DNA of 64,000 bases from CAYWIT01 sp964458415 (GTDB lineage: Bacteria > Pseudomonadota > Alphaproteobacteria > Micavibrionales > UBA2020), in contig CAYWIT010000001.1 in assembly GCA_964458415.1 (NCBI GenBank), positions 186,001-250,000 of the forward strand. The letters run 5' to 3'. Position 1 is the first letter of the stretch. Each line of letters starts with the position of its first letter. Of the stretch, positions 53,324-62,426 are shown in pieces. The translations under genes were made by a program, and so were the position numbers. The notes beneath the pieces were generated by a model that saw only the letters and a list, made by a program, of their open reading frames with translations, was not told the origin of the DNA and searched no databases.

Positions 53324-54058
53324 ATGGAACAAGCGGCTATTCAGGCAACACAACTCGCAGGGACCGTATCGCATGATCTTTCCATCTGGGGGTTGTTTCT
53401 TCAGGCGGATCTGATCGTCAAGATGGTCATGCTCGTTCTGGGGGCGTCCTCGGTCTGGTCATGGGCGATTATCTTCGACAAATGGATGACCTTTAAAAGC
53501 ATCAATAGCAAGGCGCATAAATTTGAAACCGCCTTCTGGTCGGGGGAAGCGCTTGAAAAACTCTACAAGCGTATTTCCGGCAATCCGAATGATCCGATGG
53601 CGCGTACGTTCTGTGCCGGAATGAACGAGTGGAAGCTGACGGTGGAAGGCACGGCCCGCTTTGACGGCGATTTGCGTGCCGGGTTGCAACAGCGGATCGA
53701 TCGCGCCATGTCGACGTCGATCAATCGTGAAATCAATGTGTTGGAGCGGTACATGGCCTTTCTGGCGACGGTGGGTTCGACGGCGCCTTTTGTCGGGCTG
53801 TTTGGCACGGTCTGGGGCATCATGAACAGTTTCTCGGCTATTGCCGGGTCGCAGAATACCAGTCTGGCCGTGGTTGCTCCCGGTATTGCTGAGGCCCTGT
53901 TTGCGACGGCTATCGGCCTTGTCGCGGCTATTCCCGCCGTCGTCGCCTATAACAAATTCTCGACCGATCTTGGGCGTTATCAGGACCGGATGGATGCCTT
54001 TACTTCTGAATTCAGCGCCATTCTGGGACGGCATCTTGAACAGCAGGGGCGCGGTTGA
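53324..54058 (+). CDS. tolQ: Tol-Pal proton channel subunit TolQ
   Basis: 244 residues with three membrane helices and the MotA/TolQ/ExbB segment FVGLFGTVWGIMNSF plus AEALFATAIGLVAAIPAV. With TolR it uses the proton gradient to energise envelope constriction at division. Overlaps tolR by four bases. Confidence 0.96.
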   Translation: MEQAAIQATQLAGTVSHDLSIWGLFLQADLIVKMVMLVLGASSVWSWAIIFDKWMTFKSINSKAHKFETAFWSGEALEKLYKRISGNPNDPMARTFCAGMNEWKLTVEGTARFDGDLRAGLQQRIDRAMSTSINREINVLERYMAFLATVGSTAPFVGLFGTVWGIMNSFSAIAGSQNTSLAVVAPGIAEALFATAIGLVAAIPAVVAYNKFSTDLGRYQDRMDAFTSEFSAILGRHLEQQGRG

Positions 54059-54498
54059 TGGGCGCCAAACTTGCCGGACGGAGCGGGGGCCGGCGTCGTG
54101 CGCATGGCGTGATGGCGGAAATCAATGTGACGCCGTTTGTCGATGTCATGCTGGTGCTGTTGGTCATTTTCATGATCACCGCGCCCTTGCTGACGGCGGG
54201 CGTGGCGGTCGATCTGCCCAAAGCCAAGGCCAAGGCGATCAGTCAACAGGATAATACGCCACTGGAAGTTTCCCTCGATGCCAAGGGGCGCATTTACATG
54301 GGGGAAACAAAGGTCGAACTGGCCCGTCTGGTGGCCTTGCTGGAGGCGATTGCGCTGGAAGCGCCGGATCGTCGCATTTATATCAAGGCGGATCAGCAGA
54401 TTGATTACGGCAAGGTGATGGAGGTTATGGCGGCTGTCAATGCTGCAGGATTTACGAAGATCGCGTTGGTGACGGATCCAACGACACGCAGGAACTAG
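54055..54498 (+). CDS. tolR: Tol-Pal proton channel subunit TolR
   Basis: 147 residues; one membrane helix containing VDVMLVLLVIFMITAPLL with the essential Asp, and a periplasmic domain. ExbD/TolR family. 12 bases precede the tolA-like gene. Confidence 0.95.
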   Translation: MMGAKLAGRSGGRRRAHGVMAEINVTPFVDVMLVLLVIFMITAPLLTAGVAVDLPKAKAKAISQQDNTPLEVSLDAKGRIYMGETKVELARLVALLEAIALEAPDRRIYIKADQQIDYGKVMEVMAAVNAAGFTKIALVTDPTTRRN

Positions 54499-54510
54499 GG
54501 TCATTGTTTT

Positions 54511-55356
54511 GTGAAGAGAAGTGCTATCGGCATATCGGCAGTATTTCATATCGCGATTTTTCTGGTCGCGATGGTGTCCTGGCCATGGCTGAAAAAGGAT
54601 TTCGTGATTCCGCCGCCGGTTTCGGTCGAGTTGGTGGATATTTCCAAGGTGACGGAAACAAACAAGGTTTCCCCGCAACCGGCACCAAAACAGGAGAAAG
54701 ATAAACCGAACCCTGTAAAACCGCCGCCAGCCGCCAAAAATACGGCCAGTGAGCCTGTGGCGCCGGTGCAAAAACCGCCCAAGCAGGAAGAGAAGAAAAT
54801 AGAGCCGAAAAAGGACAAGGCGGAAGTGACGGATGAAAACGTCCTGCCGGAAAAAAAGAAGGATAAAAAGAAAAAAGAGGAAAAAAAGAAAGAAACCCCG
54901 CCGGAGCCGCAGCGGGATTTTTCCTCGGTCCTGAAAAACCTTGCCGATCCGCAGGAAACGCCTTCTGTGCCCACCGACCAACCAGATTTGAAGCTGGATG
55001 AAAAGGCGGCCGCAGCTGACGGGCAGAATGCGCCTTTGGGCGAAAAAATGACGATGAGCGAGGAGGATGCCCTGCGCCATCAACTGGAAACTTGCTGGAA
55101 CGTGCCGTTTGGCGCCAAGGATGCGGAAAATCTCCGGGTTGAGATATTTATGGTTATCAACCCGGACCGGACGCTGCGCGAGGCGCGGATTGTCGATGTA
55201 TCCCGTTATAATTCCGACAGTTTTTTCCGTGCGGCGGCGGATAGCGCCATGCGGGCGGTGCGCAATCCTTTGTGCTCGCCTTTTCAGTTGCCGCCTGATA
55301 AATATGATACGTGGAAAACAGTTACCGTGACGTTTGATCCCAGCCAGATGTTCTGA
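54511..55356 (+). CDS. tolA: TolA-like protein with TonB-type C-terminus
   Basis: 281 residues from a GTG start. One N-terminal membrane helix (FHIAIFLVAMVSWPWL), a long Pro/Lys/Glu-rich middle including a poly-Lys/Glu run (about residues 95-130), and a C-terminal TonB/TolA-like domain (VEIFMVINPDRTLREARIVD). It would span the periplasm to link TolQR to TolB. Position and layout support TolA though sequence is divergent, as usual. Confidence 0.85.
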   Translation: MKRSAIGISAVFHIAIFLVAMVSWPWLKKDFVIPPPVSVELVDISKVTETNKVSPQPAPKQEKDKPNPVKPPPAAKNTASEPVAPVQKPPKQEEKKIEPKKDKAEVTDENVLPEKKKDKKKKEEKKKETPPEPQRDFSSVLKNLADPQETPSVPTDQPDLKLDEKAAAADGQNAPLGEKMTMSEEDALRHQLETCWNVPFGAKDAENLRVEIFMVINPDRTLREARIVDVSRYNSDSFFRAAADSAMRAVRNPLCSPFQLPPDKYDTWKTVTVTFDPSQMF

Positions 55357-55381
55357 GGCTGGCGTCGCAGGGAGAGAGAAC

Positions 55382-56704
55382 ATGAAACATTTTTTTGCCA
55401 TTCTGTCGTTGTTCGCGCTGTGCGTTTTCGTTACGCCCGCGCAAGCCGAGTTGAAAATCGACGTGACTCGCGGCGAGGTCAAGCCTTTGCCGATCGCCGT
55501 TCCCGATTTTGCCGGCAAGTCGGCGGAGGATAATGAGCTGGGCCGCAAAATGGTCGAGGTGATCGGTAACAATCTGAAACGTTCTGGCCTGTTCCGACCT
55601 CTGGATCAAAGGGCTTTCATAGAAAATACCGCGACGATGGGCGAGACACCGCGTTTTGGGGATTGGCGCGCCGTGAACGCGCAGGCGCTGGTGACAGGGG
55701 TTCTGAGCAAGACAGGCGATGGCCGCACGCGGGTGGAATTCCGGTTGTGGGATGTTTTTGCCGAGCAGCAAATGGTTGGCACCGCTTATATGACGACGCC
55801 GACCAACTGGCGCCGCATCGCGCATATTATTTCCGATGCCATTTATAAACGCATCACCGGCGAGGAAGGATATTTCGATACCCGTCTGGTTTACATTTCT
55901 GAAACAGGGCCTGCCAATGCGCGCGTCAAGCGTCTGGCGATCATGGATCAGGATGGATTTAACCATCGCTTTCTGACGGATGGTCAGGCGCTTGTGCTGA
56001 CGCCGCGCTTCTCGCCGACGGCGCAGCAAATCACCTATATGGCTTATTACAACAACAAGCCGCGGGTTTATCTCTATGATATCGATTCCGGACGTCAGGA
56101 AGTGCTGGGTGATTTTCCGGGCATGACCTTCGCGCCGCGCTTCTCTCCAGATGGCAATAAGGTCATCATGAGTCTGTCCAAAAACGGTAATTCGGATATT
56201 TATGCGATGGATCTGCGTAATCGTGGGGTGGCGCAGTTGACACGTGATCCGTCTATCGATACCAGTCCGAGTTATGCGCCGGATGGAAAGTCCATTGCCT
56301 TCGAATCTGATCGTGGCGGCTCGCAGCAGATCTATGTGATGAACGGGGATGGTTCCGGCGTGCGGCGCATCACTTTTGGCGAAGGGCGTTACGGCAACCC
56401 TGTCTGGTCGCCACGCGGGGATCTGATCGCTTTTACTAAAATGCTGAAGGGCCGTTTTTACATCGGTGTTATCCGTCCGGATGGCCGTGGCGAACGCCTG
56501 ATCACCGAAGCGTTTCACGTTGAAGGGCCTACCTGGGCGCCGAATGGCCGCGTGCTGGCTTATTTCAAGGAATCACCGGCAGGAGCGCGGGGCACAAGCC
56601 GTGCTGCAAAAATCTATACAATCGACCTGACCGGATTTAACGAGACACGGGTTCCTTTGCCACTGGACGGCTCGGATCCGGCCTGGTCTCCGTTGAATCC
56701 CTGA
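55382..56704 (+). CDS. tolB: Tol-Pal periplasmic beta-propeller TolB
   Basis: 440 residues from the ATG at 55382 with a signal peptide (FVTPAQA|E). The C-terminal beta-propeller repeats are visible (FSPDGNKVIMSLSKNGNSDI, YAPDGKSIAFESDRGG, WSPRGDLIAFTK). TolB binds Pal and TolA. No pal or cpoB follows: the next gene is convergent rppH, whose end is four bases away. Confidence 0.95.
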   Translation: MKHFFAILSLFALCVFVTPAQAELKIDVTRGEVKPLPIAVPDFAGKSAEDNELGRKMVEVIGNNLKRSGLFRPLDQRAFIENTATMGETPRFGDWRAVNAQALVTGVLSKTGDGRTRVEFRLWDVFAEQQMVGTAYMTTPTNWRRIAHIISDAIYKRITGEEGYFDTRLVYISETGPANARVKRLAIMDQDGFNHRFLTDGQALVLTPRFSPTAQQITYMAYYNNKPRVYLYDIDSGRQEVLGDFPGMTFAPRFSPDGNKVIMSLSKNGNSDIYAMDLRNRGVAQLTRDPSIDTSPSYAPDGKSIAFESDRGGSQQIYVMNGDGSGVRRITFGEGRYGNPVWSPRGDLIAFTKMLKGRFYIGVIRPDGRGERLITEAFHVEGPTWAPNGRVLAYFKESPAGARGTSRAAKIYTIDLTGFNETRVPLPLDGSDPAWSPLNP

Positions 56705-56708
56705 TTTC

Positions 56709-57197
56709 TCAGGGGCGCCCAATGGCGTGATGCCGGAAGGCATCAATGACCTGTGCATAGACCTTACGCTTGAAGGGAACGGCAAAATCAAGAAGCTGCG
56801 GCAGGGCCACCCATTGCCACCGGCTGAATTCAGGATGTGTGTGCGCCATCAGATTGATGTCGGCATCCGTGCCGAGGAATTCGAGGGCGATCCACTTTTG
56901 TTTTTGGCCGCGATATTTTCCGTTCCATAGCTTTGCGGCAGTCCGCTCCGGAAATTCATAGTGGAGCCATTCCTCCATCATGCCGAGAATGCGGGCGTTG
57001 CGGGTGCCGATTTCCTCTTCCATTTCCCTGAAAACGGCGGTTTCCAAATCTTCTCCTTCATCGATTCCGCCTTGGGGCATTTGCCATGCTCCCGGGTTGT
57101 CCAGACGTTCGGCGACAAAAATATGACCGAAGGGATTGAACAGGACAATGCCGACCCCGGGGCGATAAGGTCTGTCATCCGGGGTAAACTTTGGCAT
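56709..57197 (-). CDS. rppH: RNA pyrophosphohydrolase RppH
   Basis: 162 residues with a full Nudix box GGIDEGEDLETAVFREMEEE-I-G near residue 41. YRPGVGIVLFN at the start is an RppH signature. It removes pyrophosphate from the 5' end of mRNA and so starts decay. Its start overlaps the stop of the upstream deacetylase gene by one base. Confidence 0.93.
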   Translation of the reverse strand: MPKFTPDDRPYRPGVGIVLFNPFGHIFVAERLDNPGAWQMPQGGIDEGEDLETAVFREMEEEIGTRNARILGMMEEWLHYEFPERTAAKLWNGKYRGQKQKWIALEFLGTDADINLMAHTHPEFSRWQWVALPQLLDFAVPFKRKVYAQVIDAFRHHAIGRP

Positions 57198-58153
57198 TAT
57201 TCCTGTTCTTTCGTCTTTTCCTGCAGCATGTTGCTCAGGGGGAGCAGCCGGACATTCCGGTGTTCAAGCGTTTCAGCCCACAGCTTGACGGCATTGAATG
57301 TGACCGGATAGGGTTGGATGACGCCGATCGCTGTACCTTTATCGCGGGCTATTTTTTCAAGAGCGAATAGTTGCTGCCGGATATCTTTTTCATCGGCGTT
57401 ATTATCGATCAGGATATCTGCGGCGGCATAGGAAACCCCGCTTTCCGCCGCTGGGGCCGTTGCCTGCGCCAGCCCGCTGGCGGAGACTTCGATGAAGGCT
57501 TTGTTCTTTGCGCGGAGATGTTTGAAAACCGGCAGGATGCTTTTCTTGTCGCCGAGAAATTTTGAACCCATGAAGTTGGTCAGTCCCAGCGCCTGCGGAT
57601 CCTTGTCAAGCGCCCATGTCAGCGGTGCCGTATTTTCTTTTTCGCTATAGCGGGTCAGTAAAGCTTTTGGCCCCGGGTCATCTTTCGGATAGGAATAGGG
57701 TTCCATCGGGAGGAGGATCAGCGTTTCTCTTTTGGCCTGATGGGCTTTTTCCAGCCAGTCCGGAAGTTCCGGGCTATAAGGAGAGAAAGCGAGGGTGACT
57801 TCCGGCGGCAGGTCCTTGATGGCGCGCTCGGTAGAAAAGGCCGACAGACCCATATCCGTCATGATCAGGGATACTTTTCCTTCGGGGGACTCTGCTGTGC
57901 TTGTCGGAGGCTTGGCGTCAAAATCATCCGGTTGCCCTCCCTCTGTCAATTGCGGCGTCAGAAAAACAGTAGTGACGGGGGATTCCGCCGCGGGAATGCG
58001 GTTGTGCCATTCCTGGGCGGTTTCTGCGGCGTTGCGCCATACCCATCCGACTGTTGCGCCTGTCAACAGGACATACAGCGCAATGCCCTGATAAAGCCTT
58101 TTTTTATAAAGGGGCGGGAGAGAGGAATAGAATGCTGTCCACTTTTTCAGCAT
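57197..58153 (-). CDS. Divergent polysaccharide deacetylase family protein
   Basis: 318 residues with an N-terminal membrane helix (about 20-40) and a YibQ-type domain: LIMTDMGLSAFSTERAIKDL, VTLAFSPYSPEL, ETLILLPMEPYSYP. These proteins have the deacetylase barrel, some without full catalytic residues, and sit in the periplasm. It lies between ctpA and rppH, the order common in alphaproteobacteria. Confidence 0.88.
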   Translation of the reverse strand: MLKKWTAFYSSLPPLYKKRLYQGIALYVLLTGATVGWVWRNAAETAQEWHNRIPAAESPVTTVFLTPQLTEGGQPDDFDAKPPTSTAESPEGKVSLIMTDMGLSAFSTERAIKDLPPEVTLAFSPYSPELPDWLEKAHQAKRETLILLPMEPYSYPKDDPGPKALLTRYSEKENTAPLTWALDKDPQALGLTNFMGSKFLGDKKSILPVFKHLRAKNKAFIEVSASGLAQATAPAAESGVSYAAADILIDNNADEKDIRQQLFALEKIARDKGTAIGVIQPYPVTFNAVKLWAETLEHRNVRLLPLSNMLQEKTKEQE

Positions 58154-58161
58154 TGTGCGGT

Positions 58162-59610
58162 CTATTTCCCTGTTGCAGCAGGCGGCGTTTCGGATGACTG
58201 AACGATGTTGTCACCGGGCCTGTCTCCGCTCTTGTAAAGGGATATGCCCTGCAGAAGGTCAATGGCGCGGATCAGCTGGTAGTCATCCTGTGCCTTTGTT
58301 TCCTGGCCTTCCTTGTCATCCTTGGCGCCGGATGATTTATCCTTGTTTTTATCGTCCTTCTTTTTGCCGTCTTTTTTAGAGTCCGGCAGAAGCGTCGGAG
58401 CGGCGTCTTTCTTCTCCGCATCCGGATTCTCCAGAGCGCCTTTCAGGTCCGCTTCATGGAGATTCATAAAGCCTTCTTTTTCCGTGACGACTTTTGCCTT
58501 CTCGACAGTGATATCGGGCGTGATGCCTTTTGCCTGAATGGAGCGACCGGATGGCGTGAAATAACGCGCCGTCGTCAGGCGGATAGAGCCACCGCCGGGG
58601 ACGTCGAACAATGTTTGCACGGAGCCTTTGCCAAAGGATTGCGTCCCCATCAGGATAGCGCGTTTGTGGTCCTGCAAGGCGCCCGCCACGATTTCGGAAG
58701 CGGAAGCGGAGCCGCCGTTGATCAGCGCGACAATGGGCAGGCCGTCGGCCATATCGCCGGAAGTCGCATAATCCCGCCGGGTATCGTCAGGGTTGCGCCC
58801 GCGCGTTGAAACGATTTCTCCCTTGTCGAGGAAGGCATCGGAGACAGCAATCGCCTGATCCAGCAATCCGCCCGGATTGTTGCGTAAATCGAGAACATAG
58901 CCGATCAGTTTGCCACCGGCTTCGCCTTTGATGCTTTCAAAGGCTTTTTTAAGGCCGGGAAATGTCTGGGCATTGAAAGTGGTAACGCGGATGTAGCCGA
59001 TATTGCCGTTTTCAACATGGGACCGCACGGAGCGGATCTGGATAATATCGCGGATGATTTTCAGCCGCAGGGGCTCTTTGGCGCCCTGACGCACGATCAG
59101 CAGGGAGATTTCCGTTCCGGGCTTGCCGCGCATTTTCTCGACGGCTTCGGACAAGGTCATCCCCATGACCTGGTTGCCGTCGATTTCAACGATCAGATCC
59201 CCTGATTGCACATCGGCACGGGCGGCGGGCGTATCGTCAATGGGAGAGACGACCTTCACCAGCCCGTTCTCCATTGTGACCTCGATGCCAAGGCCGCCGA
59301 ATTCCCCTTTGTTCTGGATGCTCATCGATTTCGTTTCTTCCTCGTTCATATAGCCCGAATGTGGGTCGAGGTTGGCAAGCATGCCATTAAGCGCGTATTC
59401 GATAATTTTTTTGTCTTCAACCGGTTCGACATAGTTGGCGCGAACCTGCTCGAAGACGTCGCCAAAAAGATTGAGCGCCTTGTAGGTATCGGTGACAATG
59501 TTTTCGCCGGATGTACGCTCTTCGAGCGGGGCGGCAAGAACGGTGAAAGATGTCAGCGCAAGTACAAGAGCGATGGCAGATGCGGTTTTAAGATTTTTTT
59601 TGTTCAACAT
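58162..59610 (-). CDS. ctpA: Carboxy-terminal processing protease (S41, CtpA)
   Basis: 482 residues: signal peptide, N-terminal helical domain, PDZ (GGLGIEVTMENGLVKVVSPI) and the S41 catalytic domain with Ser in GGSASASEIVAGALQDH and Lys in SFGKGSVQT. A Lys/Asp-rich stretch near residue 430 is low complexity. Degrades or trims periplasmic proteins, often peptidoglycan hydrolases. Adjacent to the EnvC gene, as usual. Confidence 0.95.
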   Translation of the reverse strand: MLNKKNLKTASAIALVLALTSFTVLAAPLEERTSGENIVTDTYKALNLFGDVFEQVRANYVEPVEDKKIIEYALNGMLANLDPHSGYMNEEETKSMSIQNKGEFGGLGIEVTMENGLVKVVSPIDDTPAARADVQSGDLIVEIDGNQVMGMTLSEAVEKMRGKPGTEISLLIVRQGAKEPLRLKIIRDIIQIRSVRSHVENGNIGYIRVTTFNAQTFPGLKKAFESIKGEAGGKLIGYVLDLRNNPGGLLDQAIAVSDAFLDKGEIVSTRGRNPDDTRRDYATSGDMADGLPIVALINGGSASASEIVAGALQDHKRAILMGTQSFGKGSVQTLFDVPGGGSIRLTTARYFTPSGRSIQAKGITPDITVEKAKVVTEKEGFMNLHEADLKGALENPDAEKKDAAPTLLPDSKKDGKKKDDKNKDKSSGAKDDKEGQETKAQDDYQLIRAIDLLQGISLYKSGDRPGDNIVQSSETPPAATGK

Positions 59611-59612
59611 GT

Positions 59613-60773
59613 TCAGCTCTTTTCCTGCTTGCGGTTTGTGATAAGTGATTTCTGCGGGTTGACGGGCTTGCCGTTCTGGCGAAGTTCATAATAGACCTGG
59701 GGGCTCGTCGATACTGTCTCGGTCATGCCGACAGGCTCTCCTGCCGCCAGTGTCGCGCCGACAACGGTGTCGATGCGTCCCAGTCCGGCGATAAGGCTAT
59801 GATAGCCGCCCTGATGCTCGATAATCAAGATTTGCTTGTATTTCTGAAAGGGGCCGGCAAAGCGGACCGTTCCCGGCAGCGGCGAGATGACGGGAGCGCC
59901 TTGCCGGGAGACAAGGGTAATCCCTTCGCTTTTGGCGCCCAGATCATCCGTTTCTCCGAATGAGGTATGAAGGGTGCCATGGACGGGTAGGGCGACGTTC
60001 GGCAGGGGGCTTCCGGCATTTTTCCTGTCGAGCGGAGTCAGAGCCAGTTGTGCCGGCTTGCGGCCTGGCTTTATCTGATCCATCTTTTCCATCAGGTCGT
60101 CGAGATTCTTGGCGGCGGCGGCCAGTTTTTTGATCTGGGCTTCCTGCTCTTTTCGCTCGTTTTCTGTTTGCCGGTATAGGGCCTGCCGTTCCTGCAGAAG
60201 GCGGGAAAGTTCTTCTTCTTTTTTGTTCAGGGAGGTCAGTTCCCGTGCTCTTTTCCCGAGCTCATCGTCAATCGCGCTTTCAATGCTGTCGATTTCTGCC
60301 AGTTTTTTCTTCAGCAGGCCGGAGCGCTGATCTAGTACGGGAATAACCGATTTTATGACCGTCGAAGCGTGGGCAATGTCAAGCGGGTCATCCTGCAGAA
60401 ACAGCCGCGGCGGCGGCGTGCGGCGCAGTTTCTGGGCGGCGGTGACAAAACCGCCCAGTTTTTTCTGGTCGTCCTGAAACTGCTCCACGTATATTTTCTT
60501 TCGCTGGCGCAGGGACTGCAATTTTCTGTCTGTCGCGGACAGCGTTTCTTCGGTGGCGCGAATATCCTTTGACGTGTTGACAAGTGTTGATTTCAGTTTT
60601 CCAACTTCGGCGCCCAGCTTCTCGGTTTTTTTCTCCAGCGCGGCGTGTTGGGCCTGTTTTTCGGCAAGGGATTTTTTAGGATCATCGGCAAAGGTGCTGG
60701 CGGGGGCAAAAAAAATCAGGACAGCAACAGCTGTTGCTGAAAATAGGATGCTCCCCTGTATTCCCCTGTTCAT
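59613..60773 (-). CDS. EnvC-type murein hydrolase activator
   Basis: 386 residues from the ATG at 60773, chosen to expose the signal peptide; long coiled coil (about 30-240) and a C-terminal LytM (M23) domain. The LytM metal ligands are degenerate (the HxH position reads YYE), the mark of a non-catalytic EnvC-like activator of amidases. The start lies one base after the rlmH stop. Confidence 0.9.
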   Translation of the reverse strand: MNRGIQGSILFSATAVAVLIFFAPASTFADDPKKSLAEKQAQHAALEKKTEKLGAEVGKLKSTLVNTSKDIRATEETLSATDRKLQSLRQRKKIYVEQFQDDQKKLGGFVTAAQKLRRTPPPRLFLQDDPLDIAHASTVIKSVIPVLDQRSGLLKKKLAEIDSIESAIDDELGKRARELTSLNKKEEELSRLLQERQALYRQTENERKEQEAQIKKLAAAAKNLDDLMEKMDQIKPGRKPAQLALTPLDRKNAGSPLPNVALPVHGTLHTSFGETDDLGAKSEGITLVSRQGAPVISPLPGTVRFAGPFQKYKQILIIEHQGGYHSLIAGLGRIDTVVGATLAAGEPVGMTETVSTSPQVYYELRQNGKPVNPQKSLITNRKQEKS

Positions 60774-60774
60774 T

Positions 60775-61224
60775 TCACGCCCTGTGGTACGGGTGCCCCG
60801 ATATAATCTGCTGGGCACGATAAACCTGCTCTAACAGCATAACCCGAACCAGCATATGAGGCCAAGTTTGTTTACCGAAGGAGAGCAGAAATTTTGCGCT
60901 TTGCCGAATTTCCGGATCAATTCCGTCCGCGCCGCCGATAAGGAAATAGATTTCGTTTGCCGGAGCCTGTCCGGCCCATTTTTCCATTTTTTCTGCAAAT
61001 TGCGGACTGGTCAGCGTTTCGCCGCGTTCATCTAGGGCTACCAGAAAGGCGTTATCCGGAATATGTTTCAGAATATGCGGTTTTTCTTGTGGCGGCGTGG
61101 CGCTTTTTGGCGTGTCAATCTCGCGCAGGCTGACTGTCCAGCTCATACGTTTCATGTATTCAGTGCAGAGATCCAGCGCAGGGGAGGATTTCAGTTTTCC
61201 AACAGCGATGATCCGTATTTTCAA
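60775..61224 (-). CDS. rlmH: 23S rRNA pseudouridine1915 N3-methyltransferase RlmH
   Basis: 149 residues from a TTG at 61224 (KIRIIAVGKLKSSPALDLC); the longer frame to 61332 runs inside rsfS and is rejected. SPOUT-fold motifs FLIGGADGIDPEIRQ and the C-terminal MLLEQVYRAQQIISGHPYHR are standard. Methylates pseudouridine 1915. Confidence 0.95.
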   Translation of the reverse strand: MKIRIIAVGKLKSSPALDLCTEYMKRMSWTVSLREIDTPKSATPPQEKPHILKHIPDNAFLVALDERGETLTSPQFAEKMEKWAGQAPANEIYFLIGGADGIDPEIRQSAKFLLSFGKQTWPHMLVRVMLLEQVYRAQQIISGHPYHRA

Positions 61225-61234
61225 ACTGTTACAC

Positions 61235-61840
61235 CTATTTGTAGAGTGTGTAATCCATCGTTGAAAAATCAGCACCCCAGAGCTTTTCCAGGTTATAGAA
61301 AGACCGGACTTCAGGGCGGAAGATATGTACAATTACATCGAAAGCATCGACAATGACCCAGTCTCCGGTACGTTGTCCTTCTAATTTAGCCTTGATGCCT
61401 TCCTTGGCAAGGCGATCCCGCAGCTTTTCCGCCATAGAGGAAACATGGCGCGTGGAACGGCCGGTAGCAATGACGAGGTAATCCGCAATGGAGGACTTGC
61501 CGCCAAGATCAATGGAAACGATATCTTCGCCCTTATCCTGATCCAGAGAGCCCAGAATGATGGAGAGGATATCTGTTTTTGCCGCCTTTGCTGTTTTTGG
61601 TTCTTTCGGCAGCGGCACGGCTTTAAGGGTTTTCTTCACCGGAGCTTCTTTTTTAGTCACTGCCGTCTTTTTTACGGGTGATTTTGTTACTTTTTCCGTT
61701 TTGACAGGCTTTTTAACAGTTTTAGCGGCTTTGGTTGGCGCACTTTTCACTGTTTTTGCGGCTTTTGTGATTTTTGCAGGCGCTTTTGCGGTTTTGCGGG
61801 GCGCTGCCTTCTTGGGTGTCGGGGCGATGGTATCCTCCAT
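61235..61840 (-). CDS. rsfS: Ribosomal silencing factor RsfS with histone-H1-like N-terminal tail
   Basis: 201 residues. The last about 110 form a normal RsfS domain (DIVSIDLGGKSSIADYLVIA, GDWVIVDAFDVIVHIFRPE). The first about 88 are almost only Lys, Ala, Thr, Pro and Val (KKAAPRKTAKAPAK and similar), like the tail of histone H1, and are not part of usual RsfS. RsfS binds ribosomal protein L14 and blocks subunit joining in starvation; the tail could bind rRNA. Confidence 0.9.
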   Translation of the reverse strand: MEDTIAPTPKKAAPRKTAKAPAKITKAAKTVKSAPTKAAKTVKKPVKTEKVTKSPVKKTAVTKKEAPVKKTLKAVPLPKEPKTAKAAKTDILSIILGSLDQDKGEDIVSIDLGGKSSIADYLVIATGRSTRHVSSMAEKLRDRLAKEGIKAKLEGQRTGDWVIVDAFDVIVHIFRPEVRSFYNLEKLWGADFSTMDYTLYK

Positions 61841-61844
61841 GGGG

Positions 61845-62369
61845 TCAGGGCTTGATCAGAATGGGGGTTCCATCCTGTACGAGCGTATATATCTCTTCTA
61901 TAGCATCATTTTCTACGGCGATGCAGCCTTGTGTCCAGTCTTTTTTATTATTGTATTTCCAATACATCCAGCTTTTCCCGTTCGGCAGGCCATGAATGAA
62001 TATATCCCCGCCGGGGTCGGTGCCAAGTTTCTGCGCACGCCTGACATCCGATTTGTCCGGATAGGATATCCGGAGCGAGAGGTGATAGTCGCTACGCGGA
62101 TTGCGGGCGTCAATGTAATAGCTGCCCTCCGGTGTTTTTCCATCGCCGCGTTCTGTCTTGTTGCCAGCGGGGCTTTGGCCGAGGGCTATTTTATAGCTGC
62201 GGAGAATTTGCCCCTGATCCCCGATAAGATCCAGCCGGCGTTCGGATTTTGTAACATGTACTTTGGCGACATGGAGCTGCTGTTCCGGTTGCTGCACGGC
62301 GGATGCCGGAAGCGCGGGGCTCAGCAAACAGGCGCAAGCGACAACAATGAAAGAATAAAGCCCCTTCAT
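61845..62369 (-). CDS. L,D-transpeptidase (YkuD family)
   Basis: 174 residues with a signal peptide (to about residue 24) and the catalytic motif HG (IFIHGLPNG) with the Cys in TQGCIAV. Probably makes peptidoglycan 3-3 crosslinks or attaches lipoproteins. No ribosome site is seen before the ATG; a promoter ends seven bases upstream, so the mRNA may be leaderless. Lies four bases upstream of rsfS. Confidence 0.9.
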   Translation of the reverse strand: MKGLYSFIVVACACLLSPALPASAVQQPEQQLHVAKVHVTKSERRLDLIGDQGQILRSYKIALGQSPAGNKTERGDGKTPEGSYYIDARNPRSDYHLSLRISYPDKSDVRRAQKLGTDPGGDIFIHGLPNGKSWMYWKYNNKKDWTQGCIAVENDAIEEIYTLVQDGTPILIKP

Positions 62370-62375
62370 TTTTCT

Positions 62376-62404
62376 ATACTACAAGACTCCGAAGTGTTTG
62401 ACAA
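62376..62404 (-). promoter_or_regulatory. Promoter of the L,D-transpeptidase gene, possibly leaderless
   Basis: On the minus strand TTGTCA (62399-62404) and TAGTAT (62376-62381) with a 17-base spacer. A start about seven bases on would coincide with the ATG at 62369. Confidence 0.5.
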
Positions 62405-62426
62405 ACATGATTTTATTACAATTTTA

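Noticed and set aside
54841..54895. A-rich run in tolA as a frameshift or phase-variation site
   Set aside because: The frame is intact across it and the Lys/Glu-rich coil is normal for TolA; no single long homopolymer.
53980..55572. 530-codon frame on the minus strand opposite tolR and tolA
   Set aside because: Antisense to well-recognised tol genes; low-complexity Phe/Leu/Arg-rich translation comes from the Lys/Glu codons of tolA.
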